From an uncultured Kiloniellales bacterium (GTDB taxonomy: Bacteria > Pseudomonadota > Alphaproteobacteria > Kiloniellales > JAKSDN01): a DNA stretch of 5,302 bases. The notes under the pieces are model-generated. The model saw nothing but the letters and a program-made list of their open reading frames with translations, was not told the DNA's origin and searched no databases. How positions within the stretch are numbered: the stretch's first letter is position 1; each line of letters begins with the position of its first letter. A program made the position numbers and the translations under genes. Where the stretch lies: the NCBI GenBank assembly GCA_947259625.1, contig CAMYMY010000483.1, positions 1-5,302 of the forward strand. The letters run 5' to 3'. Positions 1 through 5,302 of the stretch are shown here, piece after piece.

Positions 1-2
1 AG

Positions 3-221
3 GCCCTGCCGTCTACGCCCGGCGAGGGATGCTGTGCTGCGCTGCCGCTCCACGAGCACTGCCTGTTCAAGCTGGGCGTCCACCTGGGCGAGCTCTGGTA
101 CCTGAGCGAGCTGGCCGCCTGGCTCGGCAAGCACGCCCGCAGCCGCTTCCTCCTGACCGCCCCGCCGCTGCGCCTGCCCGGCGCCGTCGGCTCGCCGGTG
201 ACGCCGGTGGCGACGGTCTAG
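3..221 (+). CDS. Cyclase-family (kynurenine formamidase-like) hydrolase, C-terminal end
   Basis: This is the last 72 codons of a gene that begins before the window; the frame is open from the first bases to TAG at 219-221. The readable protein contains KLGVHLGELWYLSEL, then SRFLLTAPPLRLPGAVGSPV and the end TPVATV. That ending is typical of the cyclase family of metal-dependent hydrolases (the group that includes bacterial kynurenine formamidase), where a PL.L.GA.GSP segment lies close to the C-terminus. The metal-binding HxGTHxDxPxH motif lies nearer the N-terminus in this family and is outside the window, so activity and substrate cannot be judged. Codon use is strongly GC-rich, unlike katG downstream. 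The first ten or so residues match the family less clearly. The family call is from recognised sequence pattern and is fairly secure; the substrate is unknown. Confidence 0.75.
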   Translation, partial: ALPSTPGEGCCAALPLHEHCLFKLGVHLGELWYLSELAAWLGKHARSRFLLTAPPLRLPGAVGSPVTPVATV

Positions 222-406
222 GTCGTGTTCTCATGAATATGTCGGTGGGGTTGTCGCGCAGAATGTCCGCTTTGTCCCCATTTCCAGCCCTTCCCACGAC
301 CCGCTTCATGTGACAGCTCGGGACCCGATCCAGACATTCGCGCGGGCTTAGCGAAGCAAGGCGTTTCAATCTCGACCTCGGCGTTCAGCATCGTCTGAAG
401 CAGACG
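222..406. other. Intergenic stretch, no gene recognised
   Basis: I see no convincing coding sequence on either strand between the cyclase-family stop codon and the IS5-type relic. Two small symmetric elements are visible: GAATGTC near 261-267 facing GACATTC near 333-339, and the hairpin CGTCTG-aag-CAGACG at 392-406. The hairpin sits just beyond the TGA (407-409) that closes the minus-strand chimeric frame. It has no T-run on either side, so I do not call it a terminator. Confidence 0.5.
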
Positions 407-532
407 TCAGGCGGCATCGCGGACGAAGTCGGTAAACTCGTCGCGAACGGCTGGATCGGAAAACGAAACGATCCTATCGGTACCGATGGTAACATATCGC
501 ACATCGCTGATTTCGTTTGCTGGCATCTCCAA
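407..532 (-). other. Unrecognised open segment fused to the transposase relic
   Basis: The minus-strand frame of the transposase relic stays open past the point where transposase similarity ends. It adds 41 codons of unrelated sequence, reading about LEMPANEISDVRYV, then TIGTDRIVSFSDPAVRDEF and TDFVRDAA, before TGA at 407-409. I do not recognise this piece. It could be the tail of another disrupted gene joined to the relic by a deletion, or simply a frame that happens to be open. The only internal ATG, at 524-526, has GGAG directly against it, which is too close to act as a ribosome binding site. I do not call it an independent gene. Confidence 0.3.
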
Positions 533-724
533 TCTCAGCAGCTTCTCCGGCGCAATCGACGGACGGCCCATATATGAATAAAGCGCCTCGAAACCACCCG
601 ACAGCGACCCGAGAACCTCGTTCACCACCGCGCGAATCAAACGAAGCGGGTGCGTCGCCGGAACCCGGGTCTCCAGCTCCGCCTAACTGAAAAGACTGCC
701 GCTCGAGCCATCCGCGCCGCGCAT
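533..724 (-). pseudogene. IS5-type transposase, N-terminal remnant with internal stop
   Basis: Read on the minus strand from ATG at 724-722, the protein runs MRGADGSSGSLFS, stop, AELETRVPATHPLRLIRAV, then about VNEVLGSLSGGFEALYSYMG and RPSIAPEKLLR. This is the recognisable start of IS5-type transposases, in which a loosely conserved opening is followed by HPLR.IR, VNE.L..L and a GRPS..PEKLLRA block. The gene is broken twice. A TAG at 685-683 falls where family members usually have Tyr in a SLFSYV-like stretch. After LLR at about 533 the expected LLQAFY...RSER continuation is missing. None of the catalytic DDE residues remain. The start codon is preceded by a strong ribosome binding site (AAGGAGG, 5 bases upstream), which supports this start. 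It was a functional transposase once and is a dead fragment now. Confidence 0.75.
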
Positions 725-729
725 GCAAT

Positions 730-736
730 CCTCCTT
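730..736 (-). promoter_or_regulatory. Ribosome binding site of the IS5-type relic
   Basis: On the minus strand AAGGAGG lies 5 bases before ATG at 724-722. It is a near-ideal Shine-Dalgarno sequence and fixes the start of the dead transposase. It is far stronger than anything in front of katG or in front of the intact transposase in this window. Confidence 0.7.
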
Positions 737-841
737 CGGTTTCCAAAGGAACCACGTGAAATCAGCCTTGGCTAGGGGTTTTTCAGAAGCCTGCTCGCGC
801 TCACACGCTTGCAATCCGCCCGCATTGCTCCAATTTCCTAC

Positions 842-858
842 TCTAGACTTATTCTAAG
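842..858 (+). promoter_or_regulatory. Irr-box (iron-control-element)-like palindrome upstream of katG
   Basis: TCTAGACTTATTCTAAG at 842-858 matches 11 of the 14 fixed positions of the rhizobial iron control element pattern TTTAGAA-N3-TTCTAAA as I recall it. Its core is TAGA facing TCTA. Irr is the heme-responsive iron regulator of many alphaproteobacteria, and KatG is a heme enzyme of oxidative defence, so such control would make sense. The site is about 180 bases before the katG start. The match is seen; the regulator and its effect are inferred, and a chance match is possible. Confidence 0.35.
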
Positions 859-897
859 GTGTTGCTGTGATCCAACACTCGTCACAGTTCGTACGAA
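859..897 (+). promoter_or_regulatory. Cluster of overlapping inverted repeats in the katG leader
   Basis: Three symmetric elements lie back to back: GTGTTG (859-864) facing CAACAC (873-878); CTGTGA (865-870) facing TCACAG (882-887), interlocked with the first pair; and the perfect palindrome TTCGTACGAA (888-897). They start directly after the Irr-like box and are plausible protein-binding sites. None matches an operator I can name. The CTGTGA pair is spaced 11 bases apart, not the 6-base spacing of a CRP-type site. Confidence 0.3.
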
Positions 898-917
898 GCG
901 TAGACGCGAGGCTCAGG

Positions 918-933
918 TGACGTTGTCGTCAAC
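918..933 (+). promoter_or_regulatory. Inverted repeat TGACG-N4-CGTCA in the katG leader
   Basis: TGACG at 918-922 faces CGTCA at 927-931. Within the same stretch, GTTG at 922-925 faces CAAC at 930-933. The site could be a small hairpin or a dimeric operator between the upstream repeat cluster and the katG start. No named regulator fits, and short repeats of this size also arise by chance. Confidence 0.2.
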
Positions 934-1035
934 GCGCTTATCGAAACCAGCTTGGGGCAGGTGCGCTTTGAGGGCACACGCGTTTCCCTGAACCTGACAA
1001 ATCGAAACCACTAGTAACCGAAAGGTTTAACCCCA

Positions 1036-1116
1036 ATGTCTACACGATCGATTCCTGTAGTCGCCATCCTGGCGACCGCTCTATCGCTGCTAGTGGCAGT
1101 GAACTCTGCTTCGGCA
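1036..1116 (+). other. Signal peptide of KatG
   Basis: Residues 1-27 show a short N-region with Arg4, a hydrophobic core from about residue 6 to 22, and an Ala-Ser-Ala motif before Gln28. This is a classic Sec-type signal with a predicted cut after residue 27. Most bacterial KatG proteins are cytoplasmic and lack such a segment, so this protein belongs to the exported subgroup. Confidence 0.75.
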
Positions 1117-2821
1117 CAGGGCAAGCCGAAGTCGAACCAGTTTTGGTGGCCTGAACAGTTGGACCTTAAGCCTCTCCGCCAGCATGCTGCTGAGTCTGAT
1201 CCTATCGGTGAAGGCTTCAACTATGCGGAGGAGTTTAAGACTCTCGACCTGAATACCGTGAAGCAGGACATCGAGAAGGTTCTAACGACCTCACAGGATT
1301 GGTGGCCAGCGGACTACGGTCACTATGGGCCGTTTATCATTCGGATGGCCTGGCACAGCGCGGGCACGTACCGGGTGGCCGACGGCCGCGGCGGCGCAGG
1401 CGGCGGTCAACAGCGCTTCGATCCGCTCAACAGCTGGCCCGACAACGCCAACCTTGACAAGGCACGCCGGTTGCTCTGGCCGGTCAAGCAGAAATACGGT
1501 CGAAAGCTTTCATGGGCCGACCTGATGATCCTGACGGGAAACGTTGCGCTGGAGTCCATGGGCTTCAAGACCTTCGGCTTCGCCGGCGGGCGTGAGGACG
1601 ACTGGGAGCCCGACATGGTCTACTGGGGGCCCGAGACCGAGTTTCTCGCGGATGAGCGCTACAGTGGCGACAGGAAGCTGGAAAACCCCCTTGCCGCTGT
1701 TCAGATGGGGCTGATCTACGTGAATCCGGAAGGGCCGAACGGCAATCCGGATCCGCTCGCGGCAGCCAAGGATATTCGCGCGACGTTCGGTCGCATGGCG
1801 ATGAACGACGAGGAGACCGTTGCTCTCATCGCCGGTGGGCACACGTTTGGCAAGGCCCATGGCGCCGCCAGTCCGTCCAAGTGCGTTGGTCCCGAACCTG
1901 CAGCCGCAGGCATCGAGCAGCAAGGTTTCGGCTGGGAAAACAAGTGCGGCAGCGGCAATGCCGGCGATACGATCACCAGCGGGCTGGAAGGCGCATGGTC
2001 CGTCAACCCGATCGCATGGACCACGCAATATTTGGACAACCTGTTCGGCTTCGAGTGGGTGCAAACGAAGAGCCCCGCCGGTGCGGTTCAGTGGATTCCC
2101 AAGAACGGATCCGCATCGGATCTCGTGCCGGATGCTCACGATCCGTCGAAGCGGCATGCTCCGATCATGTTCACGACGGATCTCTCGCTTAAGGTCGATC
2201 CGAGCTATCGGAAGATAGCGAAGCGCTTCCAGGAGAATTCGGAGGAACTCGAACTCGCCTTCGCCAAGGCGTGGTTCAAGCTGACTCACCGCGACATGGG
2301 GCCGCATGCACGCTATCTTGGCGCAGAGGTTCCTGAAGAGGAACTGCTTTGGCAAGATCCCGTCCCCGCAGTCGATCATGCCTTGATCGACGGAGAGGAC
2401 ATCGCGGAGCTAAAGTCCGAGATCCTTGCATCGGGGTTGACCGTACCCGAATTGGTCCGGACTGCGTGGGCGTCGGCATCCACCTACCGCGACACCGACA
2501 TGCGCGGTGGGGCAAACGGGGCGCGCATTCGCCTTGCGCCGCAGAAGGATTGGGAAGCCAACGATCCCGATGAACTGGCAAAGATCCTGAAGCGCCTGGA
2601 AAAGATCCAGCAGGACTTCAACGGCAGACAATCGGGCGGGAAGAAGGTATCGCTTGCCGACCTGATCGTTCTGGGCGGGTCCGCCGCCGTGGAGCAGGCC
2701 GCAAGGACGGCCGGGCTCGACGTGCAGGTACCTTTCGAGCCTGGACGCACGGACGCATCGCAAGAACAAACCGATGTGGACTCTTTTGCGGTGCTCGAGC
2801 CAACCGCTGACGGATTCCGCA

Positions 2822-3229
2822 ATGCTGGTCGATCGGGCGAACATGTTGACCCTGACCGTTCCTGAAGTGACTGTTCTGGCGGGCGGCATGCGGGTCCTGA
2901 ATGCAAATGCCGGTCAATCTGCACATGGTGTGTTCACCAACCAGCCGGGGACGATAAGCAACGACTTCTTCGTGAACCTGCTCGACATGTCCACTAAGTG
3001 GACGAAGTCATCGTCATCCGAGGGCGTTTACGAGGGTCGTGATCGAGGGACGGGTAAGCTCAAATGGACGGCCACCCCCGTTGACCTCATTTTCGGGTCG
3101 AACTCGGAGTTGCGCGCTGTCGCAGAAGTCTATGCAGCCGACGACGCCAGCGAGAAGTTCGTGCGTGACTTCGTTGATGCATGGACGAAGGTGATGAGCC
3201 TCGACCGCTTCGACCTTGCCACATCCTAG
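2822..3229 (+). other. katG C-terminal domain portion in shifted frame
   Basis: These 135 codons carry the end of the KatG C-terminal domain, starting MLVDRANMLTLTVPEVTVLA and including GVFTNQPGTISNDFFVNLLD, GVYEGRDRGTGKLKW, FGSNSELRAVAEVYA and FVRDFVDAWTKVMSLDRFDL. The stretch is free of stops and well conserved, so the frame break looks recent. An ATG happens to lie at the junction (2822-2824) and another at 2843-2845, but neither has a clear ribosome binding site. Separate translation of this piece is therefore possible but unsupported. Confidence 0.8.
3226..3229. repeat. Candidate 4-base target duplication CTAG (left copy)
   Basis: CTAG at 3226-3229 contains the katG stop codon TAG and directly abuts the proposed left end of the IS1634-family element. 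The same four bases abut the proposed right end at 5188-5191. Four bases is short evidence, and a second CTAG occurs nearby at 5195-5198, so the call depends on the chosen element ends. Confidence 0.35.
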
Positions 3230-3230
3230 T

Positions 3231-3242
3231 CCGAAGTTTTCA
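3231..3242 (+). repeat. Candidate left terminal inverted repeat of the IS1634-family element
   Basis: CCGAAGTTTTCA pairs with the right-end sequence at 5175-5186 with two mismatches. It begins one base after the katG stop codon. It is the best inverted match I found between the two flanks of the transposase gene, though short. Confidence 0.45.
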
Positions 3243-3280
3243 TTATCGGAGTCTGCAAGTCCCTGATCCGACTCAATAAT
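3242..3280. repeat. Imperfect inverted repeat at the left end of the insertion sequence
   Basis: ATTATCGGAGTC (3242-3253) faces GACTCAATAAT (3270-3280), leaving a 16-base loop; the arms pair except for one bulged base and one mismatch. It lies between katG and the transposase gene, downstream of both. It could limit readthrough in either direction, but it is AT-rich, has no T-run and is not a canonical terminator. Confidence 0.3.
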
Positions 3281-3306
3281 CGGGGATGGAGGCGGTTGCG
3301 GACTGA

Positions 3307-5052
3307 CTACACGCCGGGCCCGACGCCGAGGAGGTCGAAGGCGCGGGCCTGGAGGGGCGTGGGCTTGGTTGGCAGATCGAAGCGGTATTTCGGATTGCTG
3401 GGCAGGCTGACCTTGTTGAGGCAGAGGGTGGCCAGATCGTTGATGAGGCTGCGGAAGCTGTGCACGGGCAGGCCGTCGTCGGTGCGGCGGGCGGCGATTT
3501 TCCGCTTGGCGGCGGGCGAGCGCTGTGCCGGGGCGACGATGGACCGGCGTTCGGCCGCCGCCGCCGCGCGGTCATGGTCGTCGAACAGGATCGGCGCCAG
3601 ACGCTGGCGCATGTGGAATTCCACGTAGTAGGCCAGCATGCACAGCAGGACGTGGGCGCGCACCCGCGGCGCCGTCCAATGGAACACCGGGCGGATCTCC
3701 AGATCGATGGTCTTCAGGCTCCGGAAGGCCCGTTCGACCTGGCCGAGGGCTTTGTAGGCGCCGACCGTCTCCTCGGCGCCAAGGGCCGTCTTCGGCAGGT
3801 TGGTGCGGATGACGTAGATGCCGTCGAGCCGCGCCTCGGCGGCGATGGCGTCGTCCTTGCGGCGGTAGGCGAAGCTGGTCTCGGTGATGCTCAGCTCGTA
3901 GTGCTTGGCCATCTTGTGCCTGTCGAGCACGGCGCCGACGGCCATCCCGATCTCGGCCGCGCCGCGCAACGGCGCGCGCTTGCGCTCGACCGCCAGCTTG
4001 ATGCGGCTCAGGTCCCGCTCGGTGGCCGCCAGCAAGTCTGCGCGCTTGCGCCGGCGCTCGGCCGCCAGCAGGGGATTGCGGCAGACGATCAGCCGCTCGC
4101 CGGGATAGTCGGGGGCGGTGATCTCGGCCAGGTCGCGATCGTCGAACAGGGAAAGTTGCAGCGGCCCGTCCTCGGCCAGCTTGCGGATCGCCGGCGCCCT
4201 GAGCGCGGTGATCCAGTCCAGCCCGGCCGGCTCGAGATCCTCGCGGATGCGCGCGCTGGTGATCATGCCGCGGTCGCCGACCACGACCACGCGCTCCAGC
4301 TTGAAGCGCGCCTTGAGCTTATCCACCTGGGCGCCGAGCGTCGCCGGGTCGGCGGTGTCGCCCGCGAACACCTCGATCGCCACCGGGCAGCCGTCGCGAT
4401 TGCACAGCAAGCCGTAGACGATCTGCGGCCGGTCGGCACGATGGTCGCGGCTGTAGCCGTGCCGGGCCAGTTCGCAGCAGCGGCCCTCGAGATAGGAGGA
4501 GCTGACGTCGTAGAGGGCCAAGGTGCCGCCGGCCAGATGGCGCTTGGCCAAGCCGGTCTCGAGCCGCGCCTGCTGCGCGACAAGCCAGTCGAGGGCCGCG
4601 TAGATCTCGCGCTCCGCCACCGCGCCCAATCCCAGCCGCTGTCCCAGGCTGGAGGCTGCCGTCTCCGGGTTCAGCGCGCGCAGCGTCGCCAGCTTGGACG
4701 CCGGGGCGATCACCCGGTTGACGATCAGGCCGAGCACCAGGTCCCGGTAGCGTCGGCTCGCGCGTCCGCCGCGGCGCTCGCTCAGCAGCTTCGGCACGCC
4801 GAGCCGCTCGGCGGTGCCGAGAACGGCGGCGACATGGCCGTGCGGCAGCGAGCGGCTTATGGTCAGCGCCTGCTCCGCCCCGGCCAGCGCCACGCCGCCG
4901 CGCAGCAGCGTGCGCAGGCCCTCCACCAGCGGCTCCGGCCAATGCGTCAGGTTGGCAAGGGTCCGCTTCTTGACCTTGCCCTCCGCCCGGTAGCTTTCTC
5001 GCAGCAGGATGGTCGGGTGCGACTTCCGATTGGGGACCGACTCGATGTGCAT
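3307..5052 (-). CDS. IS1634-family transposase
   Basis: This DDE transposase moves the surrounding element. Counting from the first possible ATG (5067), conserved blocks in order are VPNRKSHPTILLRESYR near 11-27, the YDVSSSYLEG block with Asp187 near 186-195, HGYSRDHRADRPQIVYGLL near 203-221, VVVGDRGM with Asp265, DGIYVIRTNL near 415-424, and VERAFRSLK with Glu445. Asp187, Asp265 and Glu445 fit the catalytic triad, and Lys452 has the E-(6)-K spacing of the IS4/IS1634 superfamily. The frame is intact to TAG at 3309-3307. I chose ATG at 5052 because family proteins usually begin only a few residues before VPNR; starting at 5067 would add MTRCA. Neither start has a good ribosome binding site, and the 5052 ATG lies in the loop of a strong hairpin. 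Third codon positions are almost all G or C, unlike katG. The gene runs toward katG. Confidence 0.93.
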   Translation of the reverse strand: MHIESVPNRKSHPTILLRESYRAEGKVKKRTLANLTHWPEPLVEGLRTLLRGGVALAGAEQALTISRSLPHGHVAAVLGTAERLGVPKLLSERRGGRASRRYRDLVLGLIVNRVIAPASKLATLRALNPETAASSLGQRLGLGAVAEREIYAALDWLVAQQARLETGLAKRHLAGGTLALYDVSSSYLEGRCCELARHGYSRDHRADRPQIVYGLLCNRDGCPVAIEVFAGDTADPATLGAQVDKLKARFKLERVVVVGDRGMITSARIREDLEPAGLDWITALRAPAIRKLAEDGPLQLSLFDDRDLAEITAPDYPGERLIVCRNPLLAAERRRKRADLLAATERDLSRIKLAVERKRAPLRGAAEIGMAVGAVLDRHKMAKHYELSITETSFAYRRKDDAIAAEARLDGIYVIRTNLPKTALGAEETVGAYKALGQVERAFRSLKTIDLEIRPVFHWTAPRVRAHVLLCMLAYYVEFHMRQRLAPILFDDHDRAAAAAERRSIVAPAQRSPAAKRKIAARRTDDGLPVHSFRSLINDLATLCLNKVSLPSNPKYRFDLPTKPTPLQARAFDLLGVGPGV

Positions 5053-5063
5053 GGCACATCGAG
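5041..5063 (-). promoter_or_regulatory. Perfect 10-bp hairpin at the transposase start codon
   Basis: CTCGATGTGC (5041-5050) and GCACATCGAG (5054-5063) are exact inverted copies separated by 3 bases. In the minus-strand transcript they form a hairpin whose CAT loop and first stem bases contain the ATG at 5052, while the upstream ATG at 5067 lies just outside it. Several insertion sequences hide the transposase start in a structure to limit translation from readthrough transcripts. That role here is inferred; the perfect repeat is seen. Confidence 0.5.
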
Positions 5064-5174
5064 TCATGACAAAACCATTTAGTCAAGCCATAAACTCCAC
5101 AATTGCATGGCTACACTAATTCGCCCAAATCGGCCAATTCCGATTCCTTCTCAACGACTTAGCCAGCCGCGTGG

Positions 5175-5186
5175 TAAAAAGTTCGG
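5175..5186 (-). repeat. Candidate right terminal inverted repeat of the IS1634-family element
   Basis: TAAAAAGTTCGG is the inverted partner of 3231-3242 at 10 of 12 positions. It is followed by one base and then CTAG at 5188-5191, mirroring the left side, where CTAG and one base precede the repeat. Confidence 0.45.
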
Positions 5187-5199
5187 GCTAGCAGCTAGC
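5187..5199. repeat. Double GCTAGC motif at the right boundary of the insertion sequence
   Basis: Two copies of the palindrome GCTAGC (5187-5192 and 5194-5199) are separated by a single A, making a nearly symmetric 13-base block. The first copy holds the CTAG that may be the right copy of the target duplication. The symmetry could have attracted insertion or be coincidental. Confidence 0.35.
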
Positions 5200-5233
5200 G
5201 GGCCGCGGCAAATAACGCAATTATGCAGGCCTG

Positions 5234-5253
5234 TTTCTCTCTCTCCTCTCTCT
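5234..5253 (+). repeat. 20-base polypyrimidine (CT) tract
   Basis: An uninterrupted run of 20 pyrimidines, mostly CT repeats, lies 26 to 45 bases before a possible start codon. The function is unknown. Such simple tracts can vary in length between strains or act in leader regions, but nothing here shows which. Confidence 0.4.
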
Positions 5254-5278
5254 GCTCGACCTGCCCGCCAAACCGAGC

Positions 5279-5302
5279 ATGACTTCCAGTGCGACCGCAC
5301 CG
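5279..5302 (+). CDS. Possible start of a downstream gene, cut by the window end
   Basis: ATG at 5279 opens a frame reading MTSSATAP up to the window end, with GAG just before it and no strong ribosome binding site. Eight codons cannot identify a product. The GC-rich codons and Ser/Thr/Ala-rich opening are compatible with a real N-terminus, but this may be chance. Confidence 0.15.

Larger units (their letters stand above)
533..795 (-). mobile_element. Remnant of an IS5-type insertion sequence (5' end only)
   Basis: This is the transposase remnant plus about 70 bases upstream of it. On the minus strand the upstream flank carries CTGAAAAACCCCTAGCC (783-767), which resembles the outer end of IS5-type elements, placed directly before the transposase leader. 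The exact outer boundary cannot be fixed because the opposite end of the element is absent, so 795 is approximate. The partner end and most of the transposase are lost, so the fragment cannot move by itself. Confidence 0.5.
1036..3229 (+). pseudogene. katG: Catalase-peroxidase KatG, exported type, frameshifted
   Basis: KatG is a bifunctional heme enzyme that destroys hydrogen peroxide and organic peroxides. The first frame, 1036-2865, would stop after 609 residues; the family is usually about 720-750. Residues 1-27 form a signal peptide with a hydrophobic run (PVVAILATALSLLVAV) and an ASA-Q cleavage site, pointing to an exported enzyme. Heme-domain residues are intact: distal Arg103, Trp106 and His107 in RMAWHSAG; Tyr228 in LIYVNPEGP; Met254 in GRMAMND; proximal His269 in GGHTFGKAHG. 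Trp106, Tyr228 and Met254 correspond to the family's crosslinked Met-Tyr-Trp adduct. The C-terminal domain reads normally to DGFRN (residue 596). Similarity then resumes in another frame as MLVDRANMLTLTVPE at 2822 and runs to LDRFDLATS and TAG at 3227-3229. About 12 residues normally between these blocks are missing, so this is a deletion of about 38 bases. The first frame ends in 13 unrelated residues. A weak AAAGG lies 11 bases before the start. Codons such as CTA, GTA and TCT set katG apart from its neighbours. Confidence 0.9.
3230..5187 (-). mobile_element. IS1634-family insertion sequence, apparently complete
   Basis: About 1,958 bases hold one intact minus-strand transposase. I set the ends by matching the flanks. 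Reading inward, the left end gives CCGAAGTTTTCA (3231-3242) and the right end gives CCGAACTTTTTA (minus strand, 5186-5175), identical at 10 of 12 bases. CTAG flanks both sides. Roughly 75 bases lie between the left end and the transposase stop, and 120 bases between the right end and its start. The transposase family is secure; the exact ends are inferred from one short imperfect inverted repeat. The family is known for variable, sometimes very long target duplications, so a 4-base one is on the short side. Confidence 0.6.

Noticed and set aside
67..369. Minus-strand 100-codon frame opposite the cyclase-family tail
   Set aside because: Its second half is an Arg/Ala/Gly-rich shadow of the real plus-strand gene, and its start has no ribosome binding site.
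865..887. CRP/FNR-type operator from CTGTGA and TCACAG
   Set aside because: The half-sites are 11 bases apart rather than 6, so the canonical dimer site is not met. It is kept only as an inverted repeat.
809..991. Plus-strand 60-codon open frame in the katG leader
   Set aside because: The composition is not coding-like, it has no ribosome binding site, and it overlaps the inverted-repeat cluster.
1510..2379. Minus-strand open frame of 289 codons inside katG
   Set aside because: It lies opposite conserved KatG heme-domain coding sequence, and its predicted protein has no recognisable features.
2815..2830. Programmed ribosomal frameshift joining the two katG frames
   Set aside because: There is no slippery heptamer or downstream structure, and about 12 conserved-position residues are missing, which frameshifting would not explain.
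3460..5082. Long plus-strand open frame of 540 codons opposite the transposase
   Set aside because: It is the antisense shadow of a very GC-rich gene: low-complexity Arg/Ala/Gly/Gln-rich protein with no recognisable domain, while the minus-strand frame is a clear transposase.
1..5302. CRISPR array, tRNA or rRNA gene
   Set aside because: No regularly spaced direct repeats and no tRNA- or rRNA-like sequence were seen on either strand.

Overview
The window looks like accessory DNA from a GC-rich proteobacterium, most likely an alphaproteobacterium of the Rhizobiales or Rhodospirillales type. The basis is the very GC-rich codon use at both ends, a cyclase-family protein tail, an IS1634-family element and an IS5-type relic of kinds common in those groups, and an Irr-box-like site. 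No marker gene fixes the genus.

Layout from left to right: (1) 3-221, the last 72 codons of a plus-strand cyclase/kynurenine-formamidase-like hydrolase. (2) 222-406, no gene seen. (3) 407-795, the wreck of an IS5-type element on the minus strand. Only the transposase start, its ribosome binding site and the upstream flank remain, with an in-frame TAG, and the frame then runs into unrelated sequence. (4) 796-1035, a katG leader rich in small inverted repeats, including one that resembles an Irr iron-control element. (5) 1036-3229, a catalase-peroxidase gene (katG) with a signal peptide and all heme-domain active-site residues, broken near 2822 by what looks like a deletion of about 38 bases that shifts the frame before the last 135 codons. 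(6) 3230-5187, an apparently complete IS1634-family insertion sequence on the minus strand, abutting the katG stop codon. (7) 5188-5302, flanking DNA with a pyrimidine-rich tract and possibly the first codons of another gene.

The region reads as one shaped by insertion and decay. katG differs from the insertion sequence in codon use, so it may have been acquired. It probably encoded an exported peroxide-detoxifying enzyme and is now probably inactive or badly impaired. The insertion sequence has an intact transposase with all three expected acidic residues, candidate inverted ends, and a 4-base CTAG flank that coincides with the katG stop codon. I found no clearly new multi-gene system. The observations most worth checking are the katG break, the hairpin at the transposase start codon, the junction of the insertion sequence with the katG stop, and the Irr-like box.
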